Shown here: positions 45,656 to 58,490 of the stretch, in pieces
How positions within the stretch are numbered: the first letter of the stretch is position 1
Layout of the letters: every line of letters begins with the position of its first letter
Source of the DNA: Sialis fuliginosa
Taxonomy: Eukaryota; Arthropoda; Insecta; Megaloptera; Sialidae
Assembly (NCBI GenBank): GCA_961205875.1
Contig: OY540820.1
Location: 4,464,001 to 4,528,000 of the forward strand
Reading direction: 5' to 3'
DNA: 64,000 nt
Notes under the pieces: generated by a model
What the model saw: the letters and a program-made list of their open reading frames with translations, nothing else
What the model was told of the DNA's origin: nothing
Database searches by the model: none
Position numbers and translations under genes: made by a program

Positions 45656-46116
45656 ACTATTAAAATATACAAAAGACTAAAAATACTGAAATAAAAATAA
45701 ATATACAAAATATTTTTGTACGACTCAAATAAAATACAACTTCCAGAAATGCACGAAAAAGTTAATTATAGATTTATTACTAGTTTATTCAAATACGCTT
45801 TTGAGTTATAGTAGAAAGTAAAAAAAAGTCTACTTGGCCTACATATATGATATATGTGAATTCCAAAATGAATTATTGGTCATTGAAAATGAAAAACTGA
45901 TTTTTCTATTTTTATAGCATCTTCTACAATTTATGCTATTCAGTTAGGTGAATTATTTTTATAGCAAACTAGCGCATTGGACCCGGTATTACTCGGATTA
46001 ATATGCACTAAATCATAGTGAACTAAAATATTCAAAATACACATCCAACATGCCCACAATATACGGTTCACCGCGAATTGTTTTTTTTCGACTTGAAATT
46101 TGAAACAAACAAAAAA
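45656..46116. other. Anonymous AT-rich DNA
   Basis: No features. Confidence 0.45.
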
Positions 46117-46929
46117 AATTCAGGCAAGACATACACGAGTGTATGCCATAAGGGTTTCGAAGTACGTACTACGAGGAATGTTTGGAACCACTTACAGGTG
46201 CATTTTTAAGTTAGATTTTTTTTTAAAGTGTCAAGTTCTACTAATTGAGATATATATTTTGACACCCCACTTGTCTAGATATCAAAATAAAAAATTCTAT
46301 GACGCCCCTCCCTATAATTCCAAAATTTAAAATTATATTGTTGACTTAAGTATTTGTCGTTGGTAGTCCCACCAAAAACTCGTTACCAAATTTTTTTCAG
46401 ATTTTTTGAGCCATTAGTTACAGAGTTAAAGGGGGGGGGGGGGGGGGGGCAGAATAAAATACTGCTTTAAGCCCCCTACAGGCGCCATTTTTAAGTTAGA
46501 AAAAAAAATAAAAAATATGGTCAAATTCTACTAATTGAGATGTACATTTTGATATGCCACACGTCTAGGTATACAATTTTTTTGTTTTTTTGGATTTGCT
46601 TTAAAGCCCCCTACAGGCACCATTTTTGATTTAGAAAAAAAATAGAAAAAGGGTCAAATTCCGCTTGTTTGGTTATACATTTTAACATGCCACATGCCTT
46701 GGTATAAAAAAAATATTTTTTTAGCTCTTTATTACCCCCCCCCCCCCCCTGAAAAATTATTTATTTAATAAGTTTGTACATATTTTACTAGAGGGTGTCA
46801 TTTTACATGTTCAGTAAAAATTTCAAGTTTCTAGCTTATATAGTTTACGAACTATTTAGCTTTGAGTGAAAAGGACGGACGGACGGACGACAAAGTGAGA
46901 TTAATAGGGTTTCTTCGGAACCCTAAAAA
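46117..46929 (+). mobile_element. Family C copy 1
   Basis: AATTCAGGCAAGACATACAC at the left; GTTTCTTCGGAACCCTAAAA at the right, preceded by GGACGGACGGACGACAAAGT. Landmarks: repeated GCCCCCTACAGGC(G/A)CCATTTTT (three times), a 19-base poly-G run (46431-46449) and a 15-base poly-C run (46735-46749). Other copies: 51769, 54050 and (reverse) 26236. Confidence 0.88.
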
Positions 46930-47637
46930 TGAAATTTACATAAAATAAAATAAATACATTTCTTAATTTACTGTTAAAGTTTGGCACATCAGTCCTAAAT
47001 CATCCTATATATTTTTTTTTTTTAGTAAAAATCATGTTCCATTAATAAAATTGCCTGTAGGTCAAAAAGAACGTATGTATATTTATAATCTTTAGAAAAT
47101 GTTTATTTATTCAAAAGTTGTTTACTATATATATTTGAGAAATATTGATATTTACGATATAATGTTGATAGATGTATAAAGCATTTTAATAAATATTTTT
47201 GAGTAGACATGACGGATTAAAGAACGACTGACGAAATGTGGAATTAAAGATTATTATTGCAAAATTTTATTTTTGCGCACGGTACAAAGCATTCTGTAGT
47301 ATGGGAAATTTATTACTTAAATAATAAACATTCCTTTATTTCTTCGAATCGTATAACACAGATCTTACTAAAGAAATAAAACCTTATGTTTAATTTCCTC
47401 TTAACAAATTCGATAAAGTTTGTTGAAGATTTAGTTGGATTTTCTAGATTATTCTTGATGTCTGAGTTTTCCGCGTTACTTAAAAGATTTGTTTGTTATT
47501 TTTAATTTACAATTGCATGTTCCATTATTTCGTGTTTTTCTCAGTAAATATATTTAATTTAAATTATTAGAACTGTTTATATAACCTATATAACTTGCAA
47601 CTGTTAATTAAAATTTATAACATAAAAAACATTTGTA
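46930..47637. other. Anonymous AT-rich DNA
   Basis: No features. Confidence 0.45.
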
Positions 47638-48358
47638 ATACGAGAAGCTTTGTGATCGTTTTAGAACGAAACAAAAAAAATTTTAAATTTTAAATTGATC
47701 TTTCCGTTTGACGTCAAGACAAACACTTTTCCTGTCTGTGTTCATCTGTCTGTCCGTCCGTCTGTCCCCTGAATCCTTGTCACACGCATAACTTATGAAC
47801 CACTGGACCGATATTATTGGAACTTGGCTGGATGGTTGGGCCTGGCTTGAGAACGGTTCCATTTCTTCAAAATCATCAAAATCTGTGTAAGAGAGAGGAG
47901 TGACATCCCAAAATATTTATTTTTTCAAGATATCTCAAGAACGATACATGTTACGTATTTTTTGTAGAGCATTCAATTTCCTATAATACAGGTCTACAAC
48001 GTTTGTTGTAAAATATTCCCTTACAAAGATTTATCTCAATTTGCTTTAAAAAATCGTGTTCTTTCTTTAAATTGATATTTACTTTGATATATTAAATGTC
48101 ATTTTGACGTTTGCATTATAAATTTAGATTAAAACTGACAAAAAATTAAAAATATACGAAAAAATAATCAGGTGCGTCTTAAGAAAAATTTTGAAATCAT
48201 ATTTTTTTAGTAAAATTGTATAAAAATTAAATCGGTAACCAATGCCAGGCAATTTATCTGAAAACTTTATCGGTTTTTATTTAAATTGTTCAATAATTAA
48301 CTACCTTTGGTGAATTTGGCACGAGGGAGCACTGTGCATTTACTTGGCAGATGTTTTT
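47638..48358 (-). mobile_element. Family B copy 5, reverse orientation, tip missing
   Basis: Begins at TACGAGAAGCTTTGTGATCG without the terminal TGCTTCCTCG and ends GTGCATTTACTTGGCAGATG. It has only one 20-bp internal repeat unit (AAATGTCATTTTGACGTTT near 48097). Confidence 0.85.
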
Positions 48359-48881
48359 TTAACTAACAAAGACTTGAAAAAAAACCTACAACCGGGCAAA
48401 CTAACATAATTAAAAAAATAAGAACAGTTACCACAAACAGGGAAGTAATATTATACAACTTAGATCATTTTTTCCTTTCTTATTCATAAAATTTTATGCT
48501 TATTCAATAACCAAACTTTCCGCATTGTGATAAATTATTTCTATTGTTTTTTTCTTCTTATCTTATTAAAATTATGATTTGAGGCAAATCTAATCAAGTA
48601 TATTACTAGCCACAAATATACAAGTCTGTCAAATTTAACGATTATTTCCAAAGTTTTGGTTCGAAATATCATTCACACAATTCTTTGTTATGCGCACTGC
48701 TGAAATGAAGAATTTGTTTTTATTAGGTACATTATTTCTCGATAGTGTCTTTTTTGTCAATCCTTCTGGCGACAACGAGACAAAAATCTTTGAGTATGTA
48801 TATAAAAATGTCTTCATTCATTGAATGACTCATCAACGTCCACCCCAAACTCCTGTATACTAGAAAAAAATAATTAAAATT
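48359..48881. other. Anonymous AT-rich DNA
   Basis: No supportable gene. Confidence 0.4.
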
Positions 48882-49895
48882 ATTTATCTATTAGTGAAAA
48901 CCGCATTAAAATAGGTTCAGTAATTTTTAAGTTATTTGATAGTATATTACACACTACACAATTTTTACAAAAATGAATTGCTTATGTAATTAATTATGAT
49001 GAAAGGAACAAATTCGTTTAAAATTCAGGTAATTATTTTGTGGAATAACGCTCGGACCCGTCGATTAGTATTTTTAGTTGCGGATTTTTTAACATAAGAA
49101 AATTGTATACAGGGTGTCTCAAGAAGAACATATACAGTCATCATTGATTTTTTTAAATAGAACACCCTATATATTATGCCATTTTTGAATTAAACGGTGT
49201 ATTCTGAACACTTTTTGTACAACATACCATACCTCTAAAATCAGCGGTTTTCGGAATAATGACGTTTGAATCTTGACATTTTGAAATGCACTCAAGTCAA
49301 ATAAAATGTTTAAATTGAACAAAAACACCTTAAACATTTTTTTAAAAGCCAACAAAAACAACCTGGTATTGTAAAAAAAAGAAAATAAAAGAAAAAAAAA
49401 GAAAAAAAAAGGAAAAATAAAAGAAAGAAAAAAGATCAATGTTTTTTTTGCCATACCAGGATGTTTTTGTTGGCTTTTAAAAAAATGTTCAAGGTATATT
49501 TCAAAATGTCAATTTTCAAACGTCATTATTCCGAAAACCGCTGATTTTAGAAATATGGTATTGGTACAAAAAGTGTTCAGAATACACTATACAATTCAAA
49601 AATGGCATAATATATAGGGTGTTCTATTTAAAAAAAATCAATGATGACTGTATATGTTCTTCTTGAGACACCCTGTATACAATTTTCTTACGTTAAAAAA
49701 TCCGCAACTAAAAATACTAATCGACGTGTCCGAACGTTTTTGCACAAAATAATTACCTGAATTTTAAACGAATTTATTCCTTTCATCATCATAAATGGAA
49801 GCATATATTTGTATCTTTTACCGCTAATCTCGAAAACTACTCAACCGATTTTAATGCGGTTTTCAACAATAGATAAATAATTTTTCAGAGCAGGT
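48882..49895. repeat. About 1-kb palindrome containing a smaller TA-flanked palindromic element
   Basis: Beyond the inner element the arms keep pairing: GCGGATTTTTTAACATAAGA with TCTTACGTTAAAAAATCCGC, CGTCGATTAGTATTTTTAGT with ACTAAAAATACTAATCGACG, ACAAATTCGTTTAAAATTCA with TGAATTTTAAACGAATTTAT, and AAAACCGCATTAAAA with TTTTAATGCGGTTTT. There is one length difference in the outermost part. Divergence of inner and outer arms looks similar. Confidence 0.88.
49110..49675. mobile_element. TA-flanked palindromic element at the palindrome centre
   Basis: CAGGGTGTCTCAAGAAGAAC after TA; TTCTTCTTGAGACACCCTG before TA (actually TATA on both sides). Arms pair almost throughout, with a purine-rich spacer at about 49375-49440. 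A 95-residue minus frame across the arms is low-complexity. Confidence 0.9.
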
Positions 49896-50069
49896 TCTTG
49901 ATTATATTTTTTTAATATTGCTTGTTCTATGAAGCAATTTAATTGGTTTATAATAAAAAACTTTATAACTGTTAACATTTATATGGGAGTATATTCTTTT
50001 GAATAAACAAACATCCAAATCGGTGTGATTGAATTGAGAACCTCCTCTTTTTTGAAGTCGTATAAAAAA
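49896..50069. other. Short anonymous spacer
   Basis: Frames of 60-70 residues here run into the family B left end and are not genes. Confidence 0.4.
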
Positions 50070-50875
50070 ACATCTGCCAAGTAAATGCACAGTGCTTCCT
50101 CGTGCTAAATTCACTAAAACCGATAGTGTTCAGATAAATTGCCTGGCATTGGTTAACCATTTAATTTTTATACAAATTTTACTAAAAAATCTTAGTTCGA
50201 ATTTTTTCTTAAAACGCACCTGAATATTTTTTCATATATTTTTAATTTTTTGACAATTTCAATCTAAATCTAAATTTATGCAAATGTCAAAATGACATTT
50301 AAAACGTCAAAGTGACATTTAAAACGCCAAAGTGACATTTAAAACGTCAAAATGACACTTAATATATCCAATCAAATATCAATTTAGAAAAACAAAACAC
50401 GATATTTTAAAATTAATTTAGATAAATCTTTGTAAGGGAATATTTTACAACAAACGTAGTAGACCCATATTATAGGAAATTTAATTCTCTACAAAAAATT
50501 TTCTATAAAATTTTCTCGTAACATGTGTCGTTCTTGAGATATCTTGAAAAAATAAATATTTTGGGGTGTCACCCCTCCCCCTTACACACGATTTTGATGA
50601 TTTTGAAATGGGACCGTCCTCAAAACAAACCCAACCATCCGACCAAGTTTCAATAATATCGGTTCAGTGGTTCATGAGTTATGCGTGTGACAATGATTCA
50701 GGGGACAGACGGACGGACGGACGGACGGACAGACAGACAGACACGGAACGAAAAGTGTTTGTCTTGACGTGAAACGGATAAATAAATTTAAAATTTTGAA
50801 ATTGGAGAACTTTTTTTTTGTCTCAATCTGAAACGATCACATAGCTTCTCGTATCTTCGATATTGCGAGGAAGCA
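50070..50875 (+). mobile_element. Family B copy 6, full length with expanded internal repeat
   Basis: ACATCTGCCAAGTAAATGCA to CGATATTGCGAGGAAGCA. The 20-bp AAATGACATTTAAAACGTC repeat is expanded to four units at about 50288-50358. The GGAC run at 50704-50730 is longer than in copy 3. The 68-residue frame 50566..50772 is the same chance frame as in copy 3. Confidence 0.92.
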
Positions 50876-51300
50876 ATAAACTAAAATTTTACCAAGTGAG
50901 TAGGTATATAATATTAATAAATGTGAGGTCTAAAAGTGTTCAAATTACCCATATGTTAAGTGTCTAAATACATAATTCTCGTGTACATCAAACTGTTAGA
51001 ACTTTGAAAGCTTCATTTCATTCTACAAGACCACAACCCTCTGTCTGTTCGTTGTCACTTGTCATTTAATCTAACTACATACGTACCTACATATTCACTA
51101 AATTTTGACGCACTTTAGCGTACTAAATATTTACTTTAACATTTAACTTTGTAGTGGTCATATGTAGTTTAGTGTTACATATCATTAAAATGCCAACCTG
51201 GACCGTCTGTGGCATACAATTCATATATATATGTAGGTAAGCAAATATTTAAAACCCATTTCATATTAGAAGTAAAACTTGAATAATATTAAATCATGTA
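50876..51300. other. Anonymous AT-rich DNA
   Basis: No features. Confidence 0.45.
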
Positions 51301-52482
51301 AGGTACTGGCACCAGTCTTGAATATGACTCCAGTAATGGTTATTTGTTTATTAAATGTAGTGAATTAATATTTGTTGATATTTAATTACTACCATTTCTG
51401 AATAATTAATCTATATACATTTAACTGTCTTACAGCATGATGTCAAAATGGTGAACATTTGAACTAATTATTAGTATATTTTATTTATTAATTGTTATAT
51501 TATCATAGCAACTGCTTTACATTGTTTCAAATTTGACGATTCTTTCTTTTATATCTTTTGTGTCGTAGTACTTATCATTTTGTAATCATTAACAAGTGTC
51601 CATCATTGCGTGTTTATTACTGTTTTTTTCTTTATCCATTACTGGAGAAAAAATAAAAACAAAATAAAAGGCTATAATTTAAAAATATTTGCGGACTTTG
51701 GTTATTAAATCGATTAAATAAAGAGTTACTTGTTTTATTAGTAACATGATTTGATGAGAATTACAAATAATTCGGGCCAGACATACACGAGTGTATGCCA
51801 TAAGGGTTCCGAAGTACGTACTACGTGAAATGTTTGGAACAAAGTTCTACTAATTGAGATCTATATTTTGACATACCACATGCCTAGATATCAAAATAAA
51901 AAAATCGATGACGCTCCTCCCTATAATTCCAAAATAAAACACTGCTTTTAGCCCCCTACAGGCGCCATTTTTGAGTTAGAAAAAAAAAATATGGTCATGT
52001 TCTACGAATTGAGATGTACATTTTGACATGCCACACGTCTTGGTATACAATTTTTTTATTTTTTTGGATTTGCTTTAAAGCCCCCTACAGGCACCATTTT
52101 TGATTTAGAAAAAAAATAGAAATAGGGTCAAATTCCGCTTGTTTGGTTGTACATTTTATCGTGCCACATGCCTTGGTATAAAAAAAATATTTTTTTTACC
52201 TAACTTTAGCTCCTTATTGCCCCCCCCCCCCCCTGAAAAATTATTTATTCAATAAATTTGAACTCATTTTACTAGAGGGTGTCATTTTACATGTTCAGTA
52301 AAAATTTCAAGTTTCTAACTTATATAGTTTACGAGCTATTTGGCTCTGAGTGAAAAGGACGGACGGACGGGCGGACGACAAAGTGAGATTAATAGGGTTT
52401 CTTCAGAACCCTAAAAAGAAGCCAGTCAATCACAAAAACAGTAAACCTTGCTTTACAGCGGCCATAACTGGTGCTAGTACCT
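51301..52482 (-). mobile_element. Family A copy interrupted by a family C element
   Basis: AGGTACTGGCACCAGTCTTG after TA; CATAACTGGTGCTAGTACCT before TA. The family A body is cut between ATGAGAATTACAAA and GAAGCCAGTCAATCACAAAA by 51769..52416. Confidence 0.92.
51769..52416 (+). mobile_element. Family C copy 2, nested in family A
   Basis: AATTCGGGCCAGACATACAC to GTTTCTTCAGAACCCTAAAA. About 160 bp shorter than copy 1, with internal deletions. Its insertion in family A shows family C was active after family A at this site. Confidence 0.88.
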
Positions 52483-52484
52483 TA

Positions 52485-53038
52485 TAGATGAGTAATATAA
52501 AATATAAAATCAAGAAGATTAATTAAAATCATTACTTTGTAATTGTAAACGATATTAATTAATATTTGAAACCTCAAATTTATATATGAATGATGCCTTG
52601 AGTAAATGATGGAAATTAGAAGTTAAATCTAGCATGAAATTATGGATGGTGAGCCCAATTTTTAATAAATATTCAGAGGGTAGTAAATGGTATCTTTAAG
52701 TATAGGAAATTCTTGTCGTGAATTAACATAAGGATGAAATTAAATTGCTAAAATGTATTATTTAAAGACATTATGCAAGCTAATTATATATAATAAAGTT
52801 TTTATGTGTGCACAATTATTTAAATTTTTCGGATTTTGTTACTTTTATTAGTAAATTTTACCTCTTATGTATCTAATTTAATTCAATTTAATTCTCATTT
52901 AAATTAATAAAATTGGTCAAGACAGTTAAATGTATTAATTTTCAGAAATGGTAGTAATCAAATATCAACAAATATTTCTAATTCAGTACATTTAATTAAA
53001 ATCCATCGATTTACGTATTTTGTTTAATACATACATAG
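52485..53038. other. Anonymous DNA with a family A fragment
   Basis: 52918-52998 (GACAGTTAAATG, AGAAATGGTAGTAATCAAAT, ATTTCTAATTCAGTACATTT) is a plus-strand piece of family A without ends. The rest is featureless. Confidence 0.5.
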
Positions 53039-53300
53039 TTATGTTCTTTGCCTTGGTTTTAATATATATTTTGTTACGTTAGGTAACATATGGTAAGCAG
53101 TGACAATAATAGTAAATAAAGTCGGAAAAACCGCCAGTGTGCTATTTTGCATAACGTTGCCTAAACCGTTAAATATTGAACAATATAATGTAGTAATAAA
53201 CTTTGTAAAAAGATCTAAAATAATTAAACTATATTTTTCAAAAATCCTAAACAATAATTCCGTTGTTCACGCAAGCGAAGCCGCGGGCACATCTATAGTA
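53039..53300 (+). mobile_element. Helitron-like 3' tail
   Basis: Ends with the hairpin TTCACGCAAGCGAAGCCGCG then GGCACATC, like 3' ends of insect Helitrons (GCG.GCGAAG.CGCGGG), but the CTAG tip is replaced. Matches 3225-3295. The 69-residue frame 53100..53309 lies in it. Confidence 0.55.
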
Positions 53301-53612
53301 TTAGTATAAATAAAGACAAAATAAAAACGTATAAAAAAAATCATGTCAAATTTTTTCGAAGCGAAGCCCTAAAGTTACTGGAATAATATAACAAAAGATG
53401 TAACTTTATTTTAAATTTGATGCTTTTGAATTAAATCCGTACAATATTTAAGGTATATTGTATAGAATATACATGGCACAATAATACCTAAAAGTTAAAA
53501 TATGACGCATAACGTAGCACTTTTGTTAATTGTTTGAAATTTTAACACTCACAAATATGTTTACAAAATTGTAACTAGATTATTCAATGATAACATGCAT
53601 ATCTATACAGAT

Positions 53613-53990
53613 ACAGAGTTATTCAGCACTGTCGTGAAAAACTTGAACAGTACATTGAGAAAAATATTTTAAGCAAAAAACATTATATCAACATGTGTCC
53701 GGAATTTATTACTGAGGGAGCTACAGTCATTTACACAAAATTAGTGTCTATTTAATATCTTGAGAACCCATTATGCTACAGTTATGAAATTTGATACAGG
53801 ATTTAGTATTAATAAGTGTTATCCAGTATTTTTTTATTCTTCAACTTTTTCCTAAGTTAAAAATTTGAATGAAAAAAATATACTTTGCTCATTTATCATA
53901 AGATAAACCGTTTACGAGAAATATCGATGCAAAAGAAAGCATGCAGAATTTTACTTAATACGAATGCTTCAAATTACACAAAATAAATTT
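53613..53990 (+). repeat. Dispersed repeat, copy 2 (partner at 2501)
   Basis: See the blocks named for 2501..2980; this copy has a shorter middle. Confidence 0.7.
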
Positions 53991-54049
53991 AACATATCTT
54001 ATAACATTATTTAATATGTTATCAGATATTTTTAATTCATACTAATAAT

Positions 54050-54850
54050 AATTCAGGCAAGACATACACGAGTGTATGCCATAAGGGTTCCAAAGTACGT
54101 ACTACGTGAAATGTTTGGAACCACTTACAGGTGCATTTTTAAGTTAAAGTTAAAATATAAAAAAGTGTCAAGTTCTACTAATTGAGATCTATATTTTGAC
54201 ATACCACATGCCTAGATATCAAAATAAAAAATTTTATGACGCCCCTCCCTATAATTCCAAAATTTTAAATTATATTGTTGACTTTAGTATTTGTCGTTGG
54301 TAGTCCCACCAAAGCCTCGTTACCAAATTTTTTTCAGATTTTTTGAGCCAGTAGTTACAGAGTTAGAGGGGAGGGGAAAGAATAATATACTGCTTTTAGC
54401 CCCCCTACAGGCGCCATTTTTTAATTAGAAAAAAAAATAAAAAATATGAGCTTATTCTTCTAATTAAGACGTACATTTTGGTATACAATTTTTTTGTTTT
54501 TTTTGGATGTGCTTTAAAGCCCCCTACAGGCACCATTTTTGATTTAGAAAAAAATAGAAAAAGGGTCAAATTCCGCTTGTTTGGTTATATATTTTAACGT
54601 GCCACTTGCCTTGGTATAAAAAAAAATATTTTTTTTACCTAGCTTTAGCTTTTTTTTGCCCCCCCCTGAAAAATTATTTATTCATTAAATTTATACATAT
54701 TTTACTAGAGGGTGTCATTTTACATGTTCAGTAAAAATTTCAAGTTTCTAGCTTATATAGTTTCCGAGCTATTTAGCTTTGAGTGAAAAGGACGGACGGA
54801 CGGACGGACGACAAAGTGAGATTAATAGGGTTTCTTCGGAACCCTAAAAA
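54050..54850 (+). mobile_element. Family C copy 3
   Basis: AATTCAGGCAAGACATACAC to GTTTCTTCGGAACCCTAAAA. The poly-G run of copy 1 is here only GAGGGGAGGGG and the poly-C run is short, showing how these tracts vary between copies. Confidence 0.9.
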
Positions 54851-55354
54851 CGGTACACAAAATTAAATAAAGTTTGAGTAACAAAACATTATAATATATA
54901 AAATTAGCAATACAATATTGATTAAAACATTAACTTTGTACGGGTTCAAATGTTCCATAAAACAAAAGTACTCGAGAATTACGTACAACTTGTTATGGGC
55001 TTTTTCTTTTACTAGTTTATGTGTTTTCATATTCAGTAGCTAACGTAAAAACACTCTTATCACACTGGGGTATACTCTATATTTAGCTGTTAACAATAGA
55101 GATTGTCCATCAGGAATATTACGGAAACCCGTATCCGAAAACAAAACTATCGTATATCCCAAACTATTTTAACAACTAAAATTATATTCATAATAGATTA
55201 TGACTTCTAAAATCGAAACCGTATCCGAAAATAGATAATACAGTTCAATAATATAATAGTAGTGACGTTAAATATAAATAAAAATTACATAAACTCGAAA
55301 TATAAATAAAAACAAACTTGTTTGTCTAAAGCTAAACATCAAAATTTCTGTGAA
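54851..55354. other. Anonymous DNA with small direct repeats
   Basis: AACC(C)GTATCCGAAAA occurs at 55126 and 55217. ATAATATAATAGTAGTGACG at 55239-55267 is a fragment of the hAT family at 19545. Confidence 0.45.
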
Positions 55355-55973
55355 TTATAAATGAAATCTATCAAAATTTATATATAGGGCACTTGCTAAT
55401 GATTACAAAATTATTAGTACTTTGATACAAATGTTATAAAATAAATAATAGTAAAATTAGAAACAATGTAAAGCAGATGCTATGATAATATAATAATTAA
55501 TAATTAATCGAAAGCTTGCGATTACCTTTTCTTAAATAAATTTTGACGTTTAGACAAACATATTTGTTTTTATTAATTCAGTTCAAACTAGAATTGAAAC
55601 AGATTTTTTTTTATAAATGAAACCTATCAAAATTTATATATAGGGCACTTGCTAATGATTACAAAATTATTAGTACTATGATACAAATGTTATAAAATAA
55701 ATAATAGTAAAATTAGAAACAATGTAAAGCAGATGCTATGATAATATAATAATTAATAAATAGATTGTACTAATAATTAGTTTAAATGTCCACCATTCTG
55801 ATACCCATTTGCCGATTGTCATCAAATTAAGTTGTTTTACAGTTAACTGTCTATAGATTATGATTCAGTAATGGCATTATGTAATCAAATATCAACAAAT
55901 ATTTCTAATTTAGTACATTAAATTAAACAAGTGTCCAACACTGCGGTATGATCCAAGACTGGTGCCAGTACCT
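55355..55973 (+). mobile_element. Family A copy with a 256-bp internal tandem duplication
   Basis: GGGCACTTGCTAATGATTAC occurs at 55387 and 55643, with about 145 matching bases in each unit. The right end is AAGACTGGTGCCAGTACCT before TA; the left terminal repeat is missing. Confidence 0.85.
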
Positions 55974-55975
55974 TA

Positions 55976-57472
55976 TACATGTAGGTACTTTTTAGACATA
56001 TAATTTTATAAATATTATTAAATTATATTAATGTAATTTGTAATACATACATATATAAGTAGATACTTATGAAGTATTTAAATTTAATATAATTATAAAA
56101 TGGGTATAATATATAGAAATAATTAATGAATGTAATGTTTCATATCGTTTTAAAAAAGAGCTTTCCAACCTAATTTATCACTAATTGAAATCATAATTAA
56201 ATTTTCTTTAAAGCTTTGAATTCTAAAAATAAATTCCCTAAAATTAAAATCAAAAATGTTTCGTGTTCATTATGAAATCGAAAGAAACACAACAATATTT
56301 CGAAACCAAATATAAACATTATACATATCGGCAGGGCCGCATTTAGGTGCCTAAAGGGTAAAATTAAGAATATTTTTTTAATGACCGAGAAAAAAATCAC
56401 AAATATATTAGAATTTAATATTTAATAGGAACCTATAGTTTTTAAATAAATAAGATAAATTAATTCAAGATTTTGAATATTCAAGAATTTTTTCTTCTTT
56501 AGTTCGCGCGAATAAAATGTTACTGTATGTATATTTCAAGTTATTTCTTAAACTTTAAGACCTAACGTAAAGAAATATATCCTATAACCTGGCCTTCATC
56601 TATGAATTAAAAAAAAACACGTAAATCGGATAAGTGGTTCTCGAGTTATCAAACATATTAACAAACAGACAGACAGACAGACGTTGAGTTTTTTAATATA
56701 TATGAATTAGCATGGATAATGCTAATTGTATTGAATATTTTATACATACGGTCGTAAAAGAAAATAAAAATAAATAGAATATCAAAAAGAATGAATAAAA
56801 CAAAAGGACATTTCCCATGTAATTTGTTTCTATTGACTACAGTTTCGATTTTATCGAAACATTGTTTTTTTTTCATTCCTGTTTGTTTCGTATCATGTTA
56901 TTACTTTTTTGTAAATAAGGGGGACATTTAACGCCCCAACCCCAAATCGTGTAATATTAAGATATCGATAGAATATATCTTCAGTTCTTTTTTTAATATT
57001 AACTTGTGTATATTCAATTTTAAATAAAATATTTATATATAGAATTATTTTCACAGGGATATAATTTGTCAGAAATACAAAAAGTAAGAAAATAAAATCT
57101 ATAAGAGGAACATACCAAAATTTCACACAATTATGAGTTAAATAATATAATAAACATATATTTGTATTAGATAAAGTCTCTTAAATTCTTACAAAATACA
57201 ATAACATTGAATTAAATTTTAGAACTTGAAATTTGTTTGTACCTACAATTTTCATATTAATTTTAAATAAAATATTTTCCTTATTAACGCCTTTTAACCT
57301 TCTTCATTAAAATGTTAATTATACACTCAGCAGCAACTTGTTTACGGGATTTTAATTAAAAATTTATATTTGCTTATATTATTTACAGCAACAAAAGGGT
57401 AAATTATTGGTAATTGTTTTATAAGCGTTACAGTTAAGTTTTTGATAAATTTTTTATTTATGTACAGGGTGG
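55976..57472. other. Anonymous DNA with two relics
   Basis: CAGGGCCGCATTTAGG at 56332 is a hAT-type left terminus without a partner. 56595-56700 (AACACGTAAATCGGATAAGT, GGTTCTCGAGTTATC, CAGA run) matches 24045-24140. No gene. Confidence 0.45.
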
Positions 57473-57474
57473 TC

Positions 57475-58490
57475 CGGTTTGGGATACAGATATTTTAAGA
57501 GCTGATTCTTTGGTTCATTGTGAGTAAAAAAATTGGAAGGTAGAATCTATCTTCAACACCCTCTAAACTACAGGATGTTTAAATACTTCCTTAATGAGTC
57601 AGTTTCATAGGTAATTAACTAACTTATTTTTCAGTATTAGCGTTATTGCTAGCCGTGTAAAGTAAAAAAATATATTTATTTTTTGAATTTTTTTTTTAAA
57701 TGACCTTTTTCCCCAAAAGTACCTATAATATGTGGTATGTTTTATCATTATTTTTGTGTATCATAATGTTACCTATAAAATCACTTTAACAAGTTTGGAC
57801 CTGGATCTTATAGTTTTCCAGTAATATTATCTAAATAATCCCCAAAGTGATTATTTTGCTACCTACCCTATTAAATGAAACAGTCATAATTTGTTTTACT
57901 TATAATTATATAATTTTATTGTTAACGTTAATTCAAATAATTTTAAAACTAATTATGTAAATATAAACAAAAAAAATTATGACTGTTTCATTTAATAGGG
58001 TAGGTAGCAAAAAAGTCACTATGGGGATTATTTAGACAAATTTATAACTGTAAGACCCAGGTCCAAACGTTGTATAGTGATTTTATAGGTAACATTATGA
58101 TACTCCAAAATAATGATAAAACATACCACATATTATAGGTACTTTTGGGGGAAAATGTCATTTTCATAAAAATTTTCAAAAAATAAATATATTTTTTTAG
58201 TTTGATGAGCAATAACTCTGAACTGGAAACACGACTAGCAATAAAGCTAATACTGAAAAATACGTTAGTAGATTATCTATGAATCTGACTCATTGTGGTT
58301 GCTTTAGTTACGTTACTTTGGAAGTTATGAGATGATCTTTGTTTGTAATTACTACTCTAAGGACGTTTTTAAACATCCTGTAGCTCAGAGGGTGTTGAAG
58401 ATAGACCCTACCTTCCCGTGAATTTTTTTACTCACAATGAGCCAAAGAATCAGCTCTTAAAATATCTTTATCCCAAACCGGACTAACCTG
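57475..58490. mobile_element. TA-flanked palindromic element, 1,016 bp
   Basis: CAGGGTGGTCCGGTTTGGGA after TA; TCCCAAACCGGACTAACCTG before TA. Arms of about 450 bp pair throughout, for example ATATTTTAAGAGCTGATTCT with AGAATCAGCTCTTAAAATAT and CATAATTTGTTTTACTTATA near the centre (about 57950). The flanks are not palindromic, unlike at 49.1 kb. Confidence 0.92.

Noticed and set aside
49167-49454. 95-residue minus-strand hydrophobic frame
   Set aside because: Poly-Phe/Leu product of a purine-rich spacer and the palindrome arm.
53100-53309. 69-residue plus frame as a gene
   Set aside because: Lies in a Helitron-like tail shared with 3225-3295, where the frame is not kept.
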